The position numbers and the translations under genes were made by a program. The notes beneath the pieces were generated by a model. The model had not been told where the DNA came from and searched no databases. It worked only from the letters and a program-made list of their open reading frames with translations. Positions 17,525 through 27,382 of a DNA stretch of 64,000 nucleotides are shown piece after piece. This stretch comes from Pseudomonas sp. B28(2017) (lineage in GTDB: Bacteria; Pseudomonadota; Gammaproteobacteria; Pseudomonadales; Pseudomonadaceae). Each line of letters starts with the position of its first letter. Within the stretch, counting starts at the first letter, position 1. The stretch is taken from contig NZ_NEJH01000002.1 in assembly GCF_002113025.1 (NCBI RefSeq), positions 248,001 to 312,000 on the forward strand. Reading direction: 5' to 3'.

Positions 17525-17557
17525 TTTGTGGCGAGGGGGCTTGGCCCCTCACCACAA
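17525..17557. repeat. Short REP-like hairpin
   Basis: TTTGTGGcGAGGGG and CCCCTCaCCACAAA pair around a short loop. It belongs to the TGTGGCGAGGG-type repeat family seen in fluorescent pseudomonads, between the divergent GNAT and MFS genes. Confidence 0.6.
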
Positions 17558-17674
17558 AAGCGGTCGTTACTCCGGCCGGCACTAACCCTGGAATCGATAA
17601 ACTCGGACCTGACATTCGGGCACTGCGTGGTTAGATAGAGACGCCGCTCATTCATCCGGTCAAGGAACCGCGTC

Positions 17675-18928
17675 ATGTCTACCGCAACCCCCATTGTCTC
17701 AAGCAGGTTGTTCGGCCTGTTTTGCCTCGCCAGCTACCTGTTGTCGTTGTCCTACGGCTCGACGTTTTTGCTGTCGCTGCTGATTGGTTCTCGCGGCGGT
17801 AACGAACACGACGCCGGAAGTGTGATTTCGGCGGCGATGTTCAGCACCTTTGCGGCGGTGATTGTTTCCGGTCATTTGTCCGACTTGCTCGGTGCCGCCC
17901 GATCGGTGGCACTGTTCGGGGTATTGCTGGTCGCGGCCAGCCTGGGCTTCGCCCTGACCCCGGGCTTTGGCCATCTGCTGTTGTTTTTCGGCTTGCTGCT
18001 GGGCCTGGGCTGGGGCGTGTTCTACACCCTCGGGCCGATCATCGTGGCGAGCCTGGTGACGCCTGCACAACGCGCCAAATACTTCGCCCTGCTGTCGGGC
18101 AGCATGATGACCGGGATCGGCAGCGGCCCGTTGCTCGGCCGCGCAGCGAGTGCGCTGGGCTATCCGGTGACCGCGGCGTTTTATCTGGCGGCGCTGGCCA
18201 GCCTGATCGGAGTATTGCTGTTCTGGCGTCTGGACCGACAACTGAAACAGGCGCCCGCGCATTCGAGCAGCGTGTCGCGGATTTCCTGGCATGCAGCGGG
18301 TCAAGTGCTGTCGTCCAGGGCCGTTTTTCCGATCATCATGGTCGGTCTCGGCGGCTGTGTATTCGGCGGTCTGTCGAGCTTCCAAACCAGTTATGCCGCA
18401 GCGCGCTCGCTTGACTATTCGCTGTTCTTCCTCGGTTTCATGAGCGCGGCGATCAGCGGGCGCATGCTGGTTGCCGGCTTCGTGGTCAGGCGCGATCCAT
18501 TGCGTGCATCGTGCCTGCTTTCGGGGCTGATGCTGGCATCGATCGTGATGTTCGGTTTTGTCGTCGACAGCAGCTTCAGCTACGTGCTCGCGGCGGTGAT
18601 GCTCGGGATCGGTTACGGTCTGACCTACTCGGTGATCAACGGCCTGGCTGCCAATGAAGCGCCGAGCGGCTCCACCGCGCAATCCTTACTGCTGTTCAGC
18701 CTGTCGTACTTCATTGGCGTGTTCGGCTTTCCCTTGCTGGCCGGGAAAATCATCGTCGAGCAAGGCATGGCCACGCTGTTGCTCACCGTGCTGGCGGTCG
18801 CTTCGCTCAACTGGATGATCACCGTAGGCCGGTTGATCTGGCGCAGAGCCACAGCGGTCAGGGCATTGGAGCAATGCCTGAGCCGTTCGTCGCTGATAAT
18901 GCACCCATCCAGGTCGAGGGCGGACTAA
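17675..18928 (+). CDS. MFS transporter of unknown substrate
   Basis: 417 residues with about twelve hydrophobic helices and short loops. The loop after helix 2 carries GHLSDLLGAARSV, a recognisable version of the MFS signature. A basic loop near residue 190 (LDRQLKQAPAHSS) separates the two halves. The start ATG follows AAGGAACC. It has no partner catabolic or resistance genes, so substrate and direction are unknown. The next gene, 34 bases downstream, encodes a small exported protein and could share the transcript. Confidence 0.88.
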   Translation: MSTATPIVSSRLFGLFCLASYLLSLSYGSTFLLSLLIGSRGGNEHDAGSVISAAMFSTFAAVIVSGHLSDLLGAARSVALFGVLLVAASLGFALTPGFGHLLLFFGLLLGLGWGVFYTLGPIIVASLVTPAQRAKYFALLSGSMMTGIGSGPLLGRAASALGYPVTAAFYLAALASLIGVLLFWRLDRQLKQAPAHSSSVSRISWHAAGQVLSSRAVFPIIMVGLGGCVFGGLSSFQTSYAAARSLDYSLFFLGFMSAAISGRMLVAGFVVRRDPLRASCLLSGLMLASIVMFGFVVDSSFSYVLAAVMLGIGYGLTYSVINGLAANEAPSGSTAQSLLLFSLSYFIGVFGFPLLAGKIIVEQGMATLLLTVLAVASLNWMITVGRLIWRRATAVRALEQCLSRSSLIMHPSRSRAD

Positions 18929-18962
18929 TCAGGTAAGGACTCTAATCACTGGAGACAACACC

Positions 18963-19280
18963 ATGATCCTGTCCAGGTTGATCGCCCTCGTTCTCATGGC
19001 CCTTTTGTCCATTGCCACTTTCGCCGTACCCCTTGGCTCCAGCACCGGCCCGACCAATCCGGTGGAAAAACCGCGGGCCCCTGCCATCCAGAGTGCCCCT
19101 GGCATGAACACCGATGGCACCACGATCGACCACAACCTGCCACCGTCCACCGGCACCGACCCGCGAGTTCAAGGCAATGATGCAGGACGACAGTTGCCAG
19201 ACCGCAAATCACCCGGCAGTGGCGGACTTGGCTCGACCACTAGCGGTGACTCGGGTGACGACGACAGCGACAGCCAATAA
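18963..19280 (+). CDS. Small exported protein of unknown function
   Basis: 105 residues behind a GGAGAC ribosome site. A signal peptide (MILSRLIALVLMALLSIATF) is followed by a low-complexity Pro/Gly/Ser/Thr-rich chain and an acidic tail (SGDSGDDDSDSQ). No folded domain is apparent. It is probably a disordered periplasmic or secreted peptide typical of Pseudomonas, possibly co-transcribed with the MFS gene. Confidence 0.6.
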   Translation: MILSRLIALVLMALLSIATFAVPLGSSTGPTNPVEKPRAPAIQSAPGMNTDGTTIDHNLPPSTGTDPRVQGNDAGRQLPDRKSPGSGGLGSTTSGDSGDDDSDSQ

Positions 19281-19400
19281 CTTCCGGTTTGAGGACAACG
19301 GAACTGATCGAGCGTTGCGCAAGGCATACTGTAGACAGTTGCTCCCACAGGATCTGTGCCGGACCACAATTCGATGGTGAGCACTCCCACAGGTTATGCG

Positions 19401-19961
19401 TCAGGGTTCAAGACCGATGGGGAAAAACTCGCCACCACTCCAGACACCGAGCCAGCGCTGGCCGTCGATTTCGCGACTCACCGCCAGTTCCACGAGTTGA
19501 TAGAACACATTGCGGTGAATCAATGCTTCAAGATTGCTGCGCACATGCACGTAAGGCGCTGGCTCCTGCGTTACCGGGTCGATGACCACCCGCATCGGAT
19601 GCCCGGCACCGGCCTCGGTGGTTTCATCGACGTTGGTGGTAAAGCGCAACACCTGCGCCTCACCCTCGCCTTCCACGTCCACTGCAATCGCCACGAACGG
19701 TGCATCGTCGACCTTGATGCCGACTTTTTCGACCGGGGTGATCAGGAAATAATCATCGCCATCGCGGCGAATGATGGTGGAGAACAGTTTGACCATCGGC
19801 TTGCGCCCGATCGGCGTGCCCAGGTAATACCAGGTGCCGTCCCGGGCGATGCGCATGTCGATGTCGCCGCAAAAATCGGGATTCCACAGGTGCACCGGCG
19901 GCAAGCCTTGGGTCTTGGGGATTTGCCCCAGCAGGTCGTTGGCTTTTTGCGGGCCACTCAT
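19401..19961 (-). CDS. DUF1285-domain protein
   Basis: 186 residues, the normal length of the family. Characteristic stretches are [59 protein letters not shown] and [20 protein letters not shown], ending near SGGEFFPIG. It is a cytoplasmic two-subdomain protein whose biochemical role is unknown. It lies 16 bases downstream of the DUF4823 lipoprotein gene and is probably co-transcribed. Confidence 0.9.
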   Translation of the reverse strand: MSGPQKANDLLGQIPKTQGLPPVHLWNPDFCGDIDMRIARDGTWYYLGTPIGRKPMVKLFSTIIRRDGDDYFLITPVEKVGIKVDDAPFVAIAVDVEGEGEAQVLRFTTNVDETTEAGAGHPMRVVIDPVTQEPAPYVHVRSNLEALIHRNVFYQLVELAVSREIDGQRWLGVWSGGEFFPIGLEP

Positions 19962-19977
19962 GGCGTTCTCCTTGGCA

Positions 19978-20586
19978 TTACTGGTCGCTGAGCCCCAGCA
20001 GGCTGCGCGCGTATTGTTCCAGCGGCGGGCCCATCAGGTCTTCGGGTTTTTTATCGTGGAACGTCAGTAAACCGCCACGACTCTTGATGGTCGCAGTATC
20101 AATCAAATACTGGGTACCGGTCTCGATCAACATGATCTGAATCATACCGCTGTCGATGCCGAGGCGGTCCAGGGCTTCCTGATCCAGCCACTCGTCAGAG
20201 TTGCCGATACGGTCGTCAGACTTGGCAAATCGGGTGTAGAGCAGGTAGTGCGCACCGGCGGCACGGGCTTCGCCCATGGCCTGGTCGAGGCCTTCCGGCG
20301 TACGGGCACGGCGGACCATCGGGAAGTATTCGACAAAGCCATCGAACGCGACTTCGGCAATCACGTTGGGCCGTGGGTAAACGGCGCTGCCCGGCGGCAC
20401 GAAAGCGCCTTGGGCGATGTAGACGAATGAGTCCGGCTGAATGCGCAGGTTGTTTACGCGACGGCTGTCGCTGTGATCGAGCAACCCCGCATCGCTCATA
20501 TGGTAACGAGTCCCTTCGGCCATATCGCTGACGTTCATGCAGCCACCAAGTGCCAAAACGGCCAGCAGCAAAACCAGGCTACGCAT
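19978..20586 (-). CDS. DUF4823-domain lipoprotein
   Basis: 202 residues with a short lipoprotein signal ([20 protein letters not shown], Cys16). The mature part contains [33 protein letters not shown] and [19 protein letters not shown], typical of DUF4823 proteins of pseudomonads. The C-terminal region ([20 protein letters not shown]) is probably a beta-rich domain. Function is unknown. The start is fixed by the signal peptide. Confidence 0.88.
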   Translation of the reverse strand: MRSLVLLLAVLALGGCMNVSDMAEGTRYHMSDAGLLDHSDSRRVNNLRIQPDSFVYIAQGAFVPPGSAVYPRPNVIAEVAFDGFVEYFPMVRRARTPEGLDQAMGEARAAGAHYLLYTRFAKSDDRIGNSDEWLDQEALDRLGIDSGMIQIMLIETGTQYLIDTATIKSRGGLLTFHDKKPEDLMGPPLEQYARSLLGLSDQ

Positions 20587-20681
20587 CCTATCCTCCAGAG
20601 GCCAGTGTCGGAAAACCGGCGAATGGCCGTAGGATGCAGCTTTTGCGCCAGCTCATGAGCATTGCTGACTTATCTATAGCT

Positions 20682-20747
20682 ATCGCGAGCAGGCTCGCTC
20701 CCACACGGATTTATGCAATACCTGTGGGAGCGAGCCTGCTCGCGATG
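20682..20747. repeat. REP pair in inverted arrangement
   Basis: ATCGCGAGCAGGCTCGCTCC at the left and GGAGCGAGCCTGCTCGCGAT at the right. Here the GTGGGAG ends face each other, opposite to the other paired copies in the window, with only about 20 bases between them. It lies between the end of moaA and the DUF4823 promoter. Confidence 0.88.
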
Positions 20748-20755
20748 ACGGACGA

Positions 20756-21730
20756 TCAGCCGCCGATAATCTTCATGACAGTCGCGCCGCCGGAGAACGC
20801 CACTTCCTGCTTGTCGCCCAAGGCTTTCACCAGAAGGCGTTGCAAGGCCGGCAGCGCCTGGTGACGGGGCTTGTCCAGCAGGTCGCCGATGTAATGGCGA
20901 TTGCTCGACGACAGGCAGCCATGCAGCCACCCGGTGGAGGACAGACGAAGTCGCGAGCAGGTACGGCAGAAAGGCACACTTTCGTTGGCAATCACGCCGA
21001 AATAACCCTGGCCGGGAATTTCATAGCGAACGGCCGTCGCATCGATCGGGGCATCGGCCTGCAGGTATTCGTAGCGCTCGCCGATCAGGCTCAGCAGCTG
21101 CTGGAGGCTGACGAACTGTTGCACAAAGGCATTGGAATCGCTGGCCAGGTGGCCCATGCGCATCAGCTCGATGAAGCGCAATTCATAACCGCGCTCCAGA
21201 CAGTAGTCGAGCAACGGCATCACTTGATCGAGGTTCTGCCCGCGCAGCGGCACCATGTTGACCTTGATCTTCATGCCGGCCGCACTGGCCTCGCTCATGC
21301 CGTTGAGCACAGTAGCCAGGTCGCCGCCCCGGGCAATGCCGCGGAATGCACTGGCGTCGAGGGTATCGAGGGAGACGTTGAGGCGCCGAATGCCGGCGTC
21401 CACCAGCAGCGGCAGTTTCTTCGCCAGCAACTGACCATTGGTGGTCAGGCTGATGTCTTCCAGGCCCATCTTCCCGACCGCCGTCATGAACGACTCGAGT
21501 TTCGGGCTGACCAGCGGTTCGCCGCCGGTAATGCGCAGACGCTCGATCCCCGCCGCTTCAATCAGATAAGCCACACCGCGCGCCATGGCTTCGGCCGACA
21601 ATTCATCCTGCGCAGCCACCAGCCGCTTACCGTTGGGCACGCAGTAGGTACAGGCGTAATTGCAGGCAGAGGTCAGACTGATTCGCAAGTTGCGAAAACG
21701 CCTGCCTTGACGGTCAACGATCATGATCAC
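20756..21730 (-). CDS. moaA: GTP 3',8-cyclase MoaA
   Basis: 324 residues. A radical-SAM enzyme for the first step of molybdopterin synthesis, converting GTP to 3',8-cyclo-H2GTP. The N-terminal SAM cluster CNYACTYC (CxxxCxxC) is present, followed by RITGGEPLVSPKLE. The C-terminal cluster appears as VPFCRTCSRLRLSSTGWLHGCL, and the chain ends in the GG tail needed for activity. The length is normal. It stands alone, without other moa genes. A perfect inverted repeat lies 22 bases upstream. The product would support the molybdenum hydroxylase encoded at 41.8-44.6 kb. Confidence 0.95.
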   Translation of the reverse strand: MIMIVDRQGRRFRNLRISLTSACNYACTYCVPNGKRLVAAQDELSAEAMARGVAYLIEAAGIERLRITGGEPLVSPKLESFMTAVGKMGLEDISLTTNGQLLAKKLPLLVDAGIRRLNVSLDTLDASAFRGIARGGDLATVLNGMSEASAAGMKIKVNMVPLRGQNLDQVMPLLDYCLERGYELRFIELMRMGHLASDSNAFVQQFVSLQQLLSLIGERYEYLQADAPIDATAVRYEIPGQGYFGVIANESVPFCRTCSRLRLSSTGWLHGCLSSSNRHYIGDLLDKPRHQALPALQRLLVKALGDKQEVAFSGGATVMKIIGG

Positions 21731-21752
21731 TCCGGCGGAAGAATATCGGGCC

Positions 21753-21784
21753 GCTAAAACTTGACTTAGAAATCAAGTTTTAGC
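21753..21784. promoter_or_regulatory. Perfect inverted repeat upstream of moaA
   Basis: GCTAAAACTTGA (21753-21764), an 8-base loop, and TCAAGTTTTAGC (21773-21784). It could be an operator, an mRNA hairpin in the moaA leader or the end of the TetR transcript; there is no T-run. Confidence 0.45.
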
Positions 21785-21861
21785 AAGTCCTCTACCTGAG
21801 TATATTCCTGCGGTACCGCGCCAAGTAGCGAAATCATGGCGCAATAAGGCAACTGAATGGC

Positions 21862-22500
21862 TCAGCTGCTCGGAGTGTCGGTGTCGCGCTTGCGCTTGTT
21901 GCCCATGCGCACGCCGATGTCCATGAGGAACTGGAAGAAACCTTCCTGGTCTTCCAGCACGTTGCTCCAGAACGGCGAGTGATACAGCGCGACGGCACCG
22001 TGCACCAGCGCCCAGGACGCGCAGTAATGGAAGTACGGTGGCACGTCTTCAAGCTTGCCTTCGCTGATCCGGCCCTTGATCAGCAGGGTCAGGCGTTCGA
22101 AGTTCGAGGCACGGATCTTGTGCAGCTCCTCGATCATCTCCGGCACCTGGTTGCCCTTGACCACTTTCTCTTCGAGGCGGTCGAACAGGCGATAGCGTTG
22201 AGGATCGCGCATGCGGAATTCGAAGTACGCACGGGACAGGGCTTCCTTGTCCTTGTCGACATCGGCCGAATGCAGCAATGCGTTCAAATCGCGCTCGTAG
22301 TCGAGCATCAGGCGCAGATAGATTTCCGCCTTGGATTTGAAGTGCTTGTAGATCGTGCCTTTGCCGATACCGACGGCATCAGCAATCATCTCGACGGTGA
22401 CACTGTCTTCACCTTGTTCGAGGAACAGCTTGAGCGCGGTATCGAGAATTTCCTGCTCGCGGCGACGAAACTCACGGACCTTACGAGGTTCTTTATGCAT
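21862..22500 (-). CDS. TetR/AcrR-family transcriptional regulator
   Basis: 212 residues. The N-terminal helix-turn-helix is at about residues 12-60 (EFRRREQEILDTALKLFLEQ, then TVEMIADAVGIGKGTIYKHF). The C-terminal ligand domain is helical (FRMRDPQRYRLFDRLEEKVV, YFHYCASWALVHGAVALYH). The ligand and targets are unknown. The synteny block (TetR, sRNA rgsA, tatD) matches the P. aeruginosa order as I recall it. Confidence 0.92.
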   Translation of the reverse strand: MHKEPRKVREFRRREQEILDTALKLFLEQGEDSVTVEMIADAVGIGKGTIYKHFKSKAEIYLRLMLDYERDLNALLHSADVDKDKEALSRAYFEFRMRDPQRYRLFDRLEEKVVKGNQVPEMIEELHKIRASNFERLTLLIKGRISEGKLEDVPPYFHYCASWALVHGAVALYHSPFWSNVLEDQEGFFQFLMDIGVRMGNKRKRDTDTPSS

Positions 22501-22701
22501 AAGAAAAGGTCTGTCGGGTCAAAATTCGAAGCCGCGTATTATGCCTAACTTGCGCAAAATTGCACGGATCATCCGACCATATCTGTGCTTTCTGGTCATT
22601 CCGCGCACGTTTACAGCTTGATGAGAACTCTTCCGAAGCGCACGTATTCCAAATTTGTTTAAAAACCCGTGCCACCAAACTGGACTAGGCGCAATCCTGA
22701 T

Positions 22702-22709
22702 CAATACTT
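22702..22709 (+). promoter_or_regulatory. sigma-S-type -10 of rgsA
   Basis: CAATACTT matches the RpoS -10 consensus CTATACTT at 7 of 8 bases, and there is no -35 of sigma70 type. It places the RNA start near 22715. Confidence 0.6.
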
Positions 22710-22714
22710 GAAAT

Positions 22715-22832
22715 GTCGGCGGGGCATCTCCCCCAAGTGTCACGCCGGTATTGGTACCAATGGACCGCGTGCCATTGTTTTACTCCTAATGGTCTTAACC
22801 CGGATTCACCCCCCAGAACCCGGGTTTTTTTT
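22715..22832 (+). ncRNA. rgsA: Small RNA RgsA (P16)
   Basis: About 118 nt, predicted from the sigma-S -10 to the terminator T-run at 22824-22832. The RNA can fold into a 5' hairpin (CGGCG 22717-22721 with CGCCG 22743-22747, containing GGGG/CCCC), a second hairpin (CAATGG/CCATTG at 22758-22777), a single-stranded U-rich stretch and a terminator stem AACCCGG/CCGGGTT. RgsA is an RpoS-dependent sRNA of about 120 nt. It is identified here by its place between a TetR gene and tatD, its size and its promoter. It is involved in stress and stationary-phase regulation. Confidence 0.75.
22797..22832 (+). terminator. Rho-independent terminator of rgsA
   Basis: AACCCGG (22797-22803) pairs with CCGGGTT (22819-22825) and is followed by eight or more Ts on the plus strand. 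No protein gene reads into it, which supports an RNA gene upstream. Confidence 0.85.
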
Positions 22833-22841
22833 GCCTGCGAT

Positions 22842-23627
22842 TTAACCTTTTACGTGTGCCAGCGGAAACAGCCGCTTGAAATTGGCCGTGGTCTGCCCGG
22901 CAAATCGCTCGTAGGGTTCACCGCGCAACATTGCCAGAAATTCCGCTACTTCACGCACGTACTGCGGCAGGTTTGGCTTGCCGCGATGGGGAATCGGCGC
23001 CAGGTATGGCGAGTCGGTTTCCACCAGCAATCGGTCGGCCGGCACCTTGCTGGCCACATCGCGCAACGCATCTGCATTGCGGAAAGTGACAATACCGGAC
23101 AGGGAAATGTAATAGCCCATGTCAAGCGCGGCCTTCGCCATTTCCCAGTCTTCGGTAAAGCAGTGCAATACGCCCGCCTGGGGCAGCGCCGCCTCACGCA
23201 GCAAGTCCAGGGTGTCGGTGCGGGCGCCACGGGTGTGGATGATCACCGGCTTGCCGGTCTGCTGCGCCGCTTGCAGGTGCAGGCGAAAGGATTCCTGCTG
23301 TAACTGCGCCGCTTCCGGCTCGTAATGGTAATCGAGGCCGGTTTCGCCGATGGCGACCACACGCGGGTGATTGAGCTCCTGCAACAGCCAGTCCAGCGCT
23401 GGCGCGGCACCCGGCTGCACATCCAGAGGGTGCACGCCCACCGAGCAGTCGACGTCGTCATAGCGTTCGGCCAGGGCCTTGACGTCGGCCGCGTTGTCCG
23501 CGCTGACACCGATACACAGAAAGTGCCCTACCCCGCGTTGCCGGGCAGCATCCAAGGCAGCATCCAGGGAGCCGCCGTGGGCGGCCAGGTCGAGGCGATC
23601 AAGGTGACAATGGGAATCTACGAGCAT
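22842..23627 (-). CDS. TatD-family hydrolase
   Basis: 261 residues from ATG 23627; a TTG four codons upstream is an alternative start. Metal ligands are visible in DSHCHLD near the N-terminus, AIGETGLDYH, VIIHTRGA and LVETDSPYLAP. These enzymes are metal-dependent 3'-5' DNA exonucleases or deacylases of the TatD/TIM-barrel amidohydrolase fold. It is the last gene of the block, just after the pilZ scar. Confidence 0.93.
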   Translation of the reverse strand: MLVDSHCHLDRLDLAAHGGSLDAALDAARQRGVGHFLCIGVSADNAADVKALAERYDDVDCSVGVHPLDVQPGAAPALDWLLQELNHPRVVAIGETGLDYHYEPEAAQLQQESFRLHLQAAQQTGKPVIIHTRGARTDTLDLLREAALPQAGVLHCFTEDWEMAKAALDMGYYISLSGIVTFRNADALRDVASKVPADRLLVETDSPYLAPIPHRGKPNLPQYVREVAEFLAMLRGEPYERFAGQTTANFKRLFPLAHVKG

Positions 23628-23634
23628 AAAGGGC

Positions 23635-23699
23635 TGCAACTTACATCCAATGGGTGGGACGGTCGGGTGTTCTGATATTCAGAGTCTAGGCGCAGGCAG
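23635..23699 (-). pseudogene. pilZ: Remnant of pilZ (C-terminal codons only)
   Basis: In this genus pilZ normally lies between holB and tatD. Only about 70 bases remain here. Read on the minus strand, the last codons before a TAA encode PDRPTHWM, close to the remembered PilZ C-terminus of P. aeruginosa (SDRPTHTM). Upstream of them the frame meets a stop (TAG) and the rest of the gene is missing. I infer a deletion that removed almost all of pilZ, which is needed for type IV pilus assembly. Confidence 0.6.
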
Positions 23700-25320
<1,621 letters not shown>

Positions 25321-25330
25321 TTAGTCAGAG

Positions 25331-26563
25331 TCATTGCGGGCTTTTCGATGCGTTGGCATCGGAGGCCGGCGTTTCAGGGGCCGGCGCTGGGTCTTGCGAC
25401 GGTACCTGCGGCAGCGCCTCGGGGGCCGTGTTCGGTGACGTCGCCGGGCCCGGCAACTGCTCTTGCGAAGCCTTGGCCTCCTGCGTACCGGTTTGTTCAG
25501 TCCCGGTTGGCGGCGTCTCGGGGGCGGTAGCTGGCGCCGGGCTGGAGCGGTAATCGGCGCGACGCTTGAGCTGGAACTCCTTCACGGCATTGTTGTGTGC
25601 ATCCAGGTCATCGGAGAACACGTGAGTGCCATCACCGCGCGCCACGAAGTAAAGGCTGTTGCCGTCCACCGGATTGAGTGCCGCATGGATGGCTTCGCGA
25701 CCGACCATCGAAATCGGCGTCGGTGGCAGACCCGCATTCATGTAGGTGTTATAGGGCGTCGCTTCCTTGAGATGAGCCCGGGTCAGCTTGCCGCTGTAGC
25801 GGTCGCCGAGGCCGTAGATCACCGTCGGGTCGGTCTGCAGCAACATACCCATCGCCATGCGCCGTACAAACACGCCGGCAATCTGCCCGCGCTCCTGCGG
25901 TACGCCGGTTTCCTTCTCGACCAGCGAGGCCATGATCAGCGCTTGATAGGGTTCGGTGTACGGCGTATCCGTGGCGCGCTGCTCCCATTCCTTGGCGAGC
26001 ACTTCGTCGAGGCGGTCGTAAGCGGTTTTCAGCAGCTCGATGTCGGACATGCCGCGCACGTAACGATAGGTGTCAGGGAAGAAACGTCCTTCCGGAAAAA
26101 TCCCGGTGTGGCCAAGCTTGTCCATGACCTGGCTATCGCTCAAACCGTTGAGGCTATGGTCGAGCTTCTCTTCCTTGGCCAGCGCTGCGCGGACCTGGCG
26201 GAAATTCCAGCCTTCGACCAGGGTCAGGCTGTACTGAACCATTTCCCCGCGTTTCCACAGGTCGATCAGGCCTTCGACGGTCATGCCCGGTTGCATGCGA
26301 TATTCGCCGCTGTGCAGGGGTTGTTTGGCGAGATTGAAGCGCCAATACACGCGCAGCCAGAATGCGTCTTTGATGACACCATTGGCTTCGAGTCGATAGA
26401 AGGTGCGGGTCGGCGTGGTGCCCTTGGGCACATTCAGCAATTGTTCCTGGGTAATGTTCAGTGGCTGTACCAGCGCCGAATGAATTTTCCAGGCTGAAGC
26501 GCCCAACAGCAGCCCTGCCAGAACCAGTCCGGTTTCCAGCAGCAGCAAGAGTTTACGTCTCAC
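25331..26563 (-). CDS. mltG: Endolytic peptidoglycan transglycosylase MltG
   Basis: 410 residues. One N-terminal membrane anchor (LLLLLETGLVLAGLLLGASA) and a periplasmic YceG/LysM-like region precede the catalytic site, with the essential Glu in LIMASLVEKETGVPQERGQI. Ahead of this is YRYVRGMSDIELLKTAYDRL. A Pro/Ala/Thr/Glu-rich tail (about 340-410) is disordered. The family cuts nascent glycan strands and sets their length. The tail is longer than in E. coli. Confidence 0.95.
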   Translation of the reverse strand: MRRKLLLLLETGLVLAGLLLGASAWKIHSALVQPLNITQEQLLNVPKGTTPTRTFYRLEANGVIKDAFWLRVYWRFNLAKQPLHSGEYRMQPGMTVEGLIDLWKRGEMVQYSLTLVEGWNFRQVRAALAKEEKLDHSLNGLSDSQVMDKLGHTGIFPEGRFFPDTYRYVRGMSDIELLKTAYDRLDEVLAKEWEQRATDTPYTEPYQALIMASLVEKETGVPQERGQIAGVFVRRMAMGMLLQTDPTVIYGLGDRYSGKLTRAHLKEATPYNTYMNAGLPPTPISMVGREAIHAALNPVDGNSLYFVARGDGTHVFSDDLDAHNNAVKEFQLKRRADYRSSPAPATAPETPPTGTEQTGTQEAKASQEQLPGPATSPNTAPEALPQVPSQDPAPAPETPASDANASKSPQ

Positions 26564-26566
26564 GTA

Positions 26567-27382
26567 TCAAGCATCCAGTAGTGCACGGGCAATAGATTGG
26601 AGTTTACGGGTGAGCGGCCCAACCGGCCAGTGAAGAGCAGCATAAGCGCGCACCGGCCACACGCCATACACACTGTTGCAGACAAAGACTTCGTCAGCCC
26701 ATTGCAGCTGTTCGAGGGGGATATCGGTGATTTGCGTGGGGATTCCCAGCGACTTGGCCTGAAACAATATTTCGGCGCGCATCACGCCTGCCACGCCGCA
26801 GTGCTTGAGGTCAGCAGTGATTAGTACGCCATTACGCACCAGGAACAAGTTGCTGAACACGCCTTCAATCACGCGCCCGGCCTGATCGAGCATCAAGCCT
26901 TCGGCATGCTCTGTGTCCTGCCATTCCGCGCGGGCGAGGACTTGTTCAAGACGATTCAGGTGCTTGAGGCCGGCAAGTAATGGCTGTCTGGACAATCGCG
27001 TGGCGCAAGCGAACAAGCGAACACCCAACTCGCCATGCGCGGCAGGGTAAGCCGCAGGTGGATTGCCTTGCAGAATGCGTCGGGCCTGAGCCGAAGGATC
27101 GGGAGCGTAACCGCGTAGACCGTCGCCACGGGTGAGAATGAGCTTGAGTACCCCGTCACCCAGTGCCGCCGCATAGGCCAGCAACTCGCTGCGGACCAAC
27201 TCATGATCGACAGTAATTGCCAAACGCGAACAGCCATCCGCCAGACGCGCCAGATGCCGGTCCAGCAACACTGGCTGCCCGTTGCGCACGGCGATGGTCT
27301 CAAACAGACCATCGCCATAAGCCAGGCCGCGATCCTTCAGCGACAAAGCGTCAGCCGGCTGACCATCGACCCAGCTGTCCAT
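26567..27382 (-). CDS. pabC: Aminodeoxychorismate lyase
   Basis: 271 residues, fold type IV PLP enzyme. It releases 4-aminobenzoate and pyruvate from 4-amino-4-deoxychorismate for folate synthesis. The PLP lysine is in AGLKHLNRLEQVLARAEW, and other motifs are SLKDRGLAYGDGLFETIA and EGLMLDQAGRVIEGVFSNLF. The ATG overlaps the fabF stop by one base. Confidence 0.95.
   Translation of the reverse strand: MDSWVDGQPADALSLKDRGLAYGDGLFETIAVRNGQPVLLDRHLARLADGCSRLAITVDHELVRSELLAYAAALGDGVLKLILTRGDGLRGYAPDPSAQARRILQGNPPAAYPAAHGELGVRLFACATRLSRQPLLAGLKHLNRLEQVLARAEWQDTEHAEGLMLDQAGRVIEGVFSNLFLVRNGVLITADLKHCGVAGVMRAEILFQAKSLGIPTQITDIPLEQLQWADEVFVCNSVYGVWPVRAYAALHWPVGPLTRKLQSIARALLDA

Noticed and set aside
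21753..21784. Anr/Fnr box upstream of moaA
   Set aside because: TTGAC-N6-ATCAA has the wrong spacing and half-site; the repeat was kept as an unassigned element.
22681..22697. CTAGGC as an alternative sigma-S -10 for rgsA
   Set aside because: Poorer match than CAATACTT and it would give a longer RNA than the known size.
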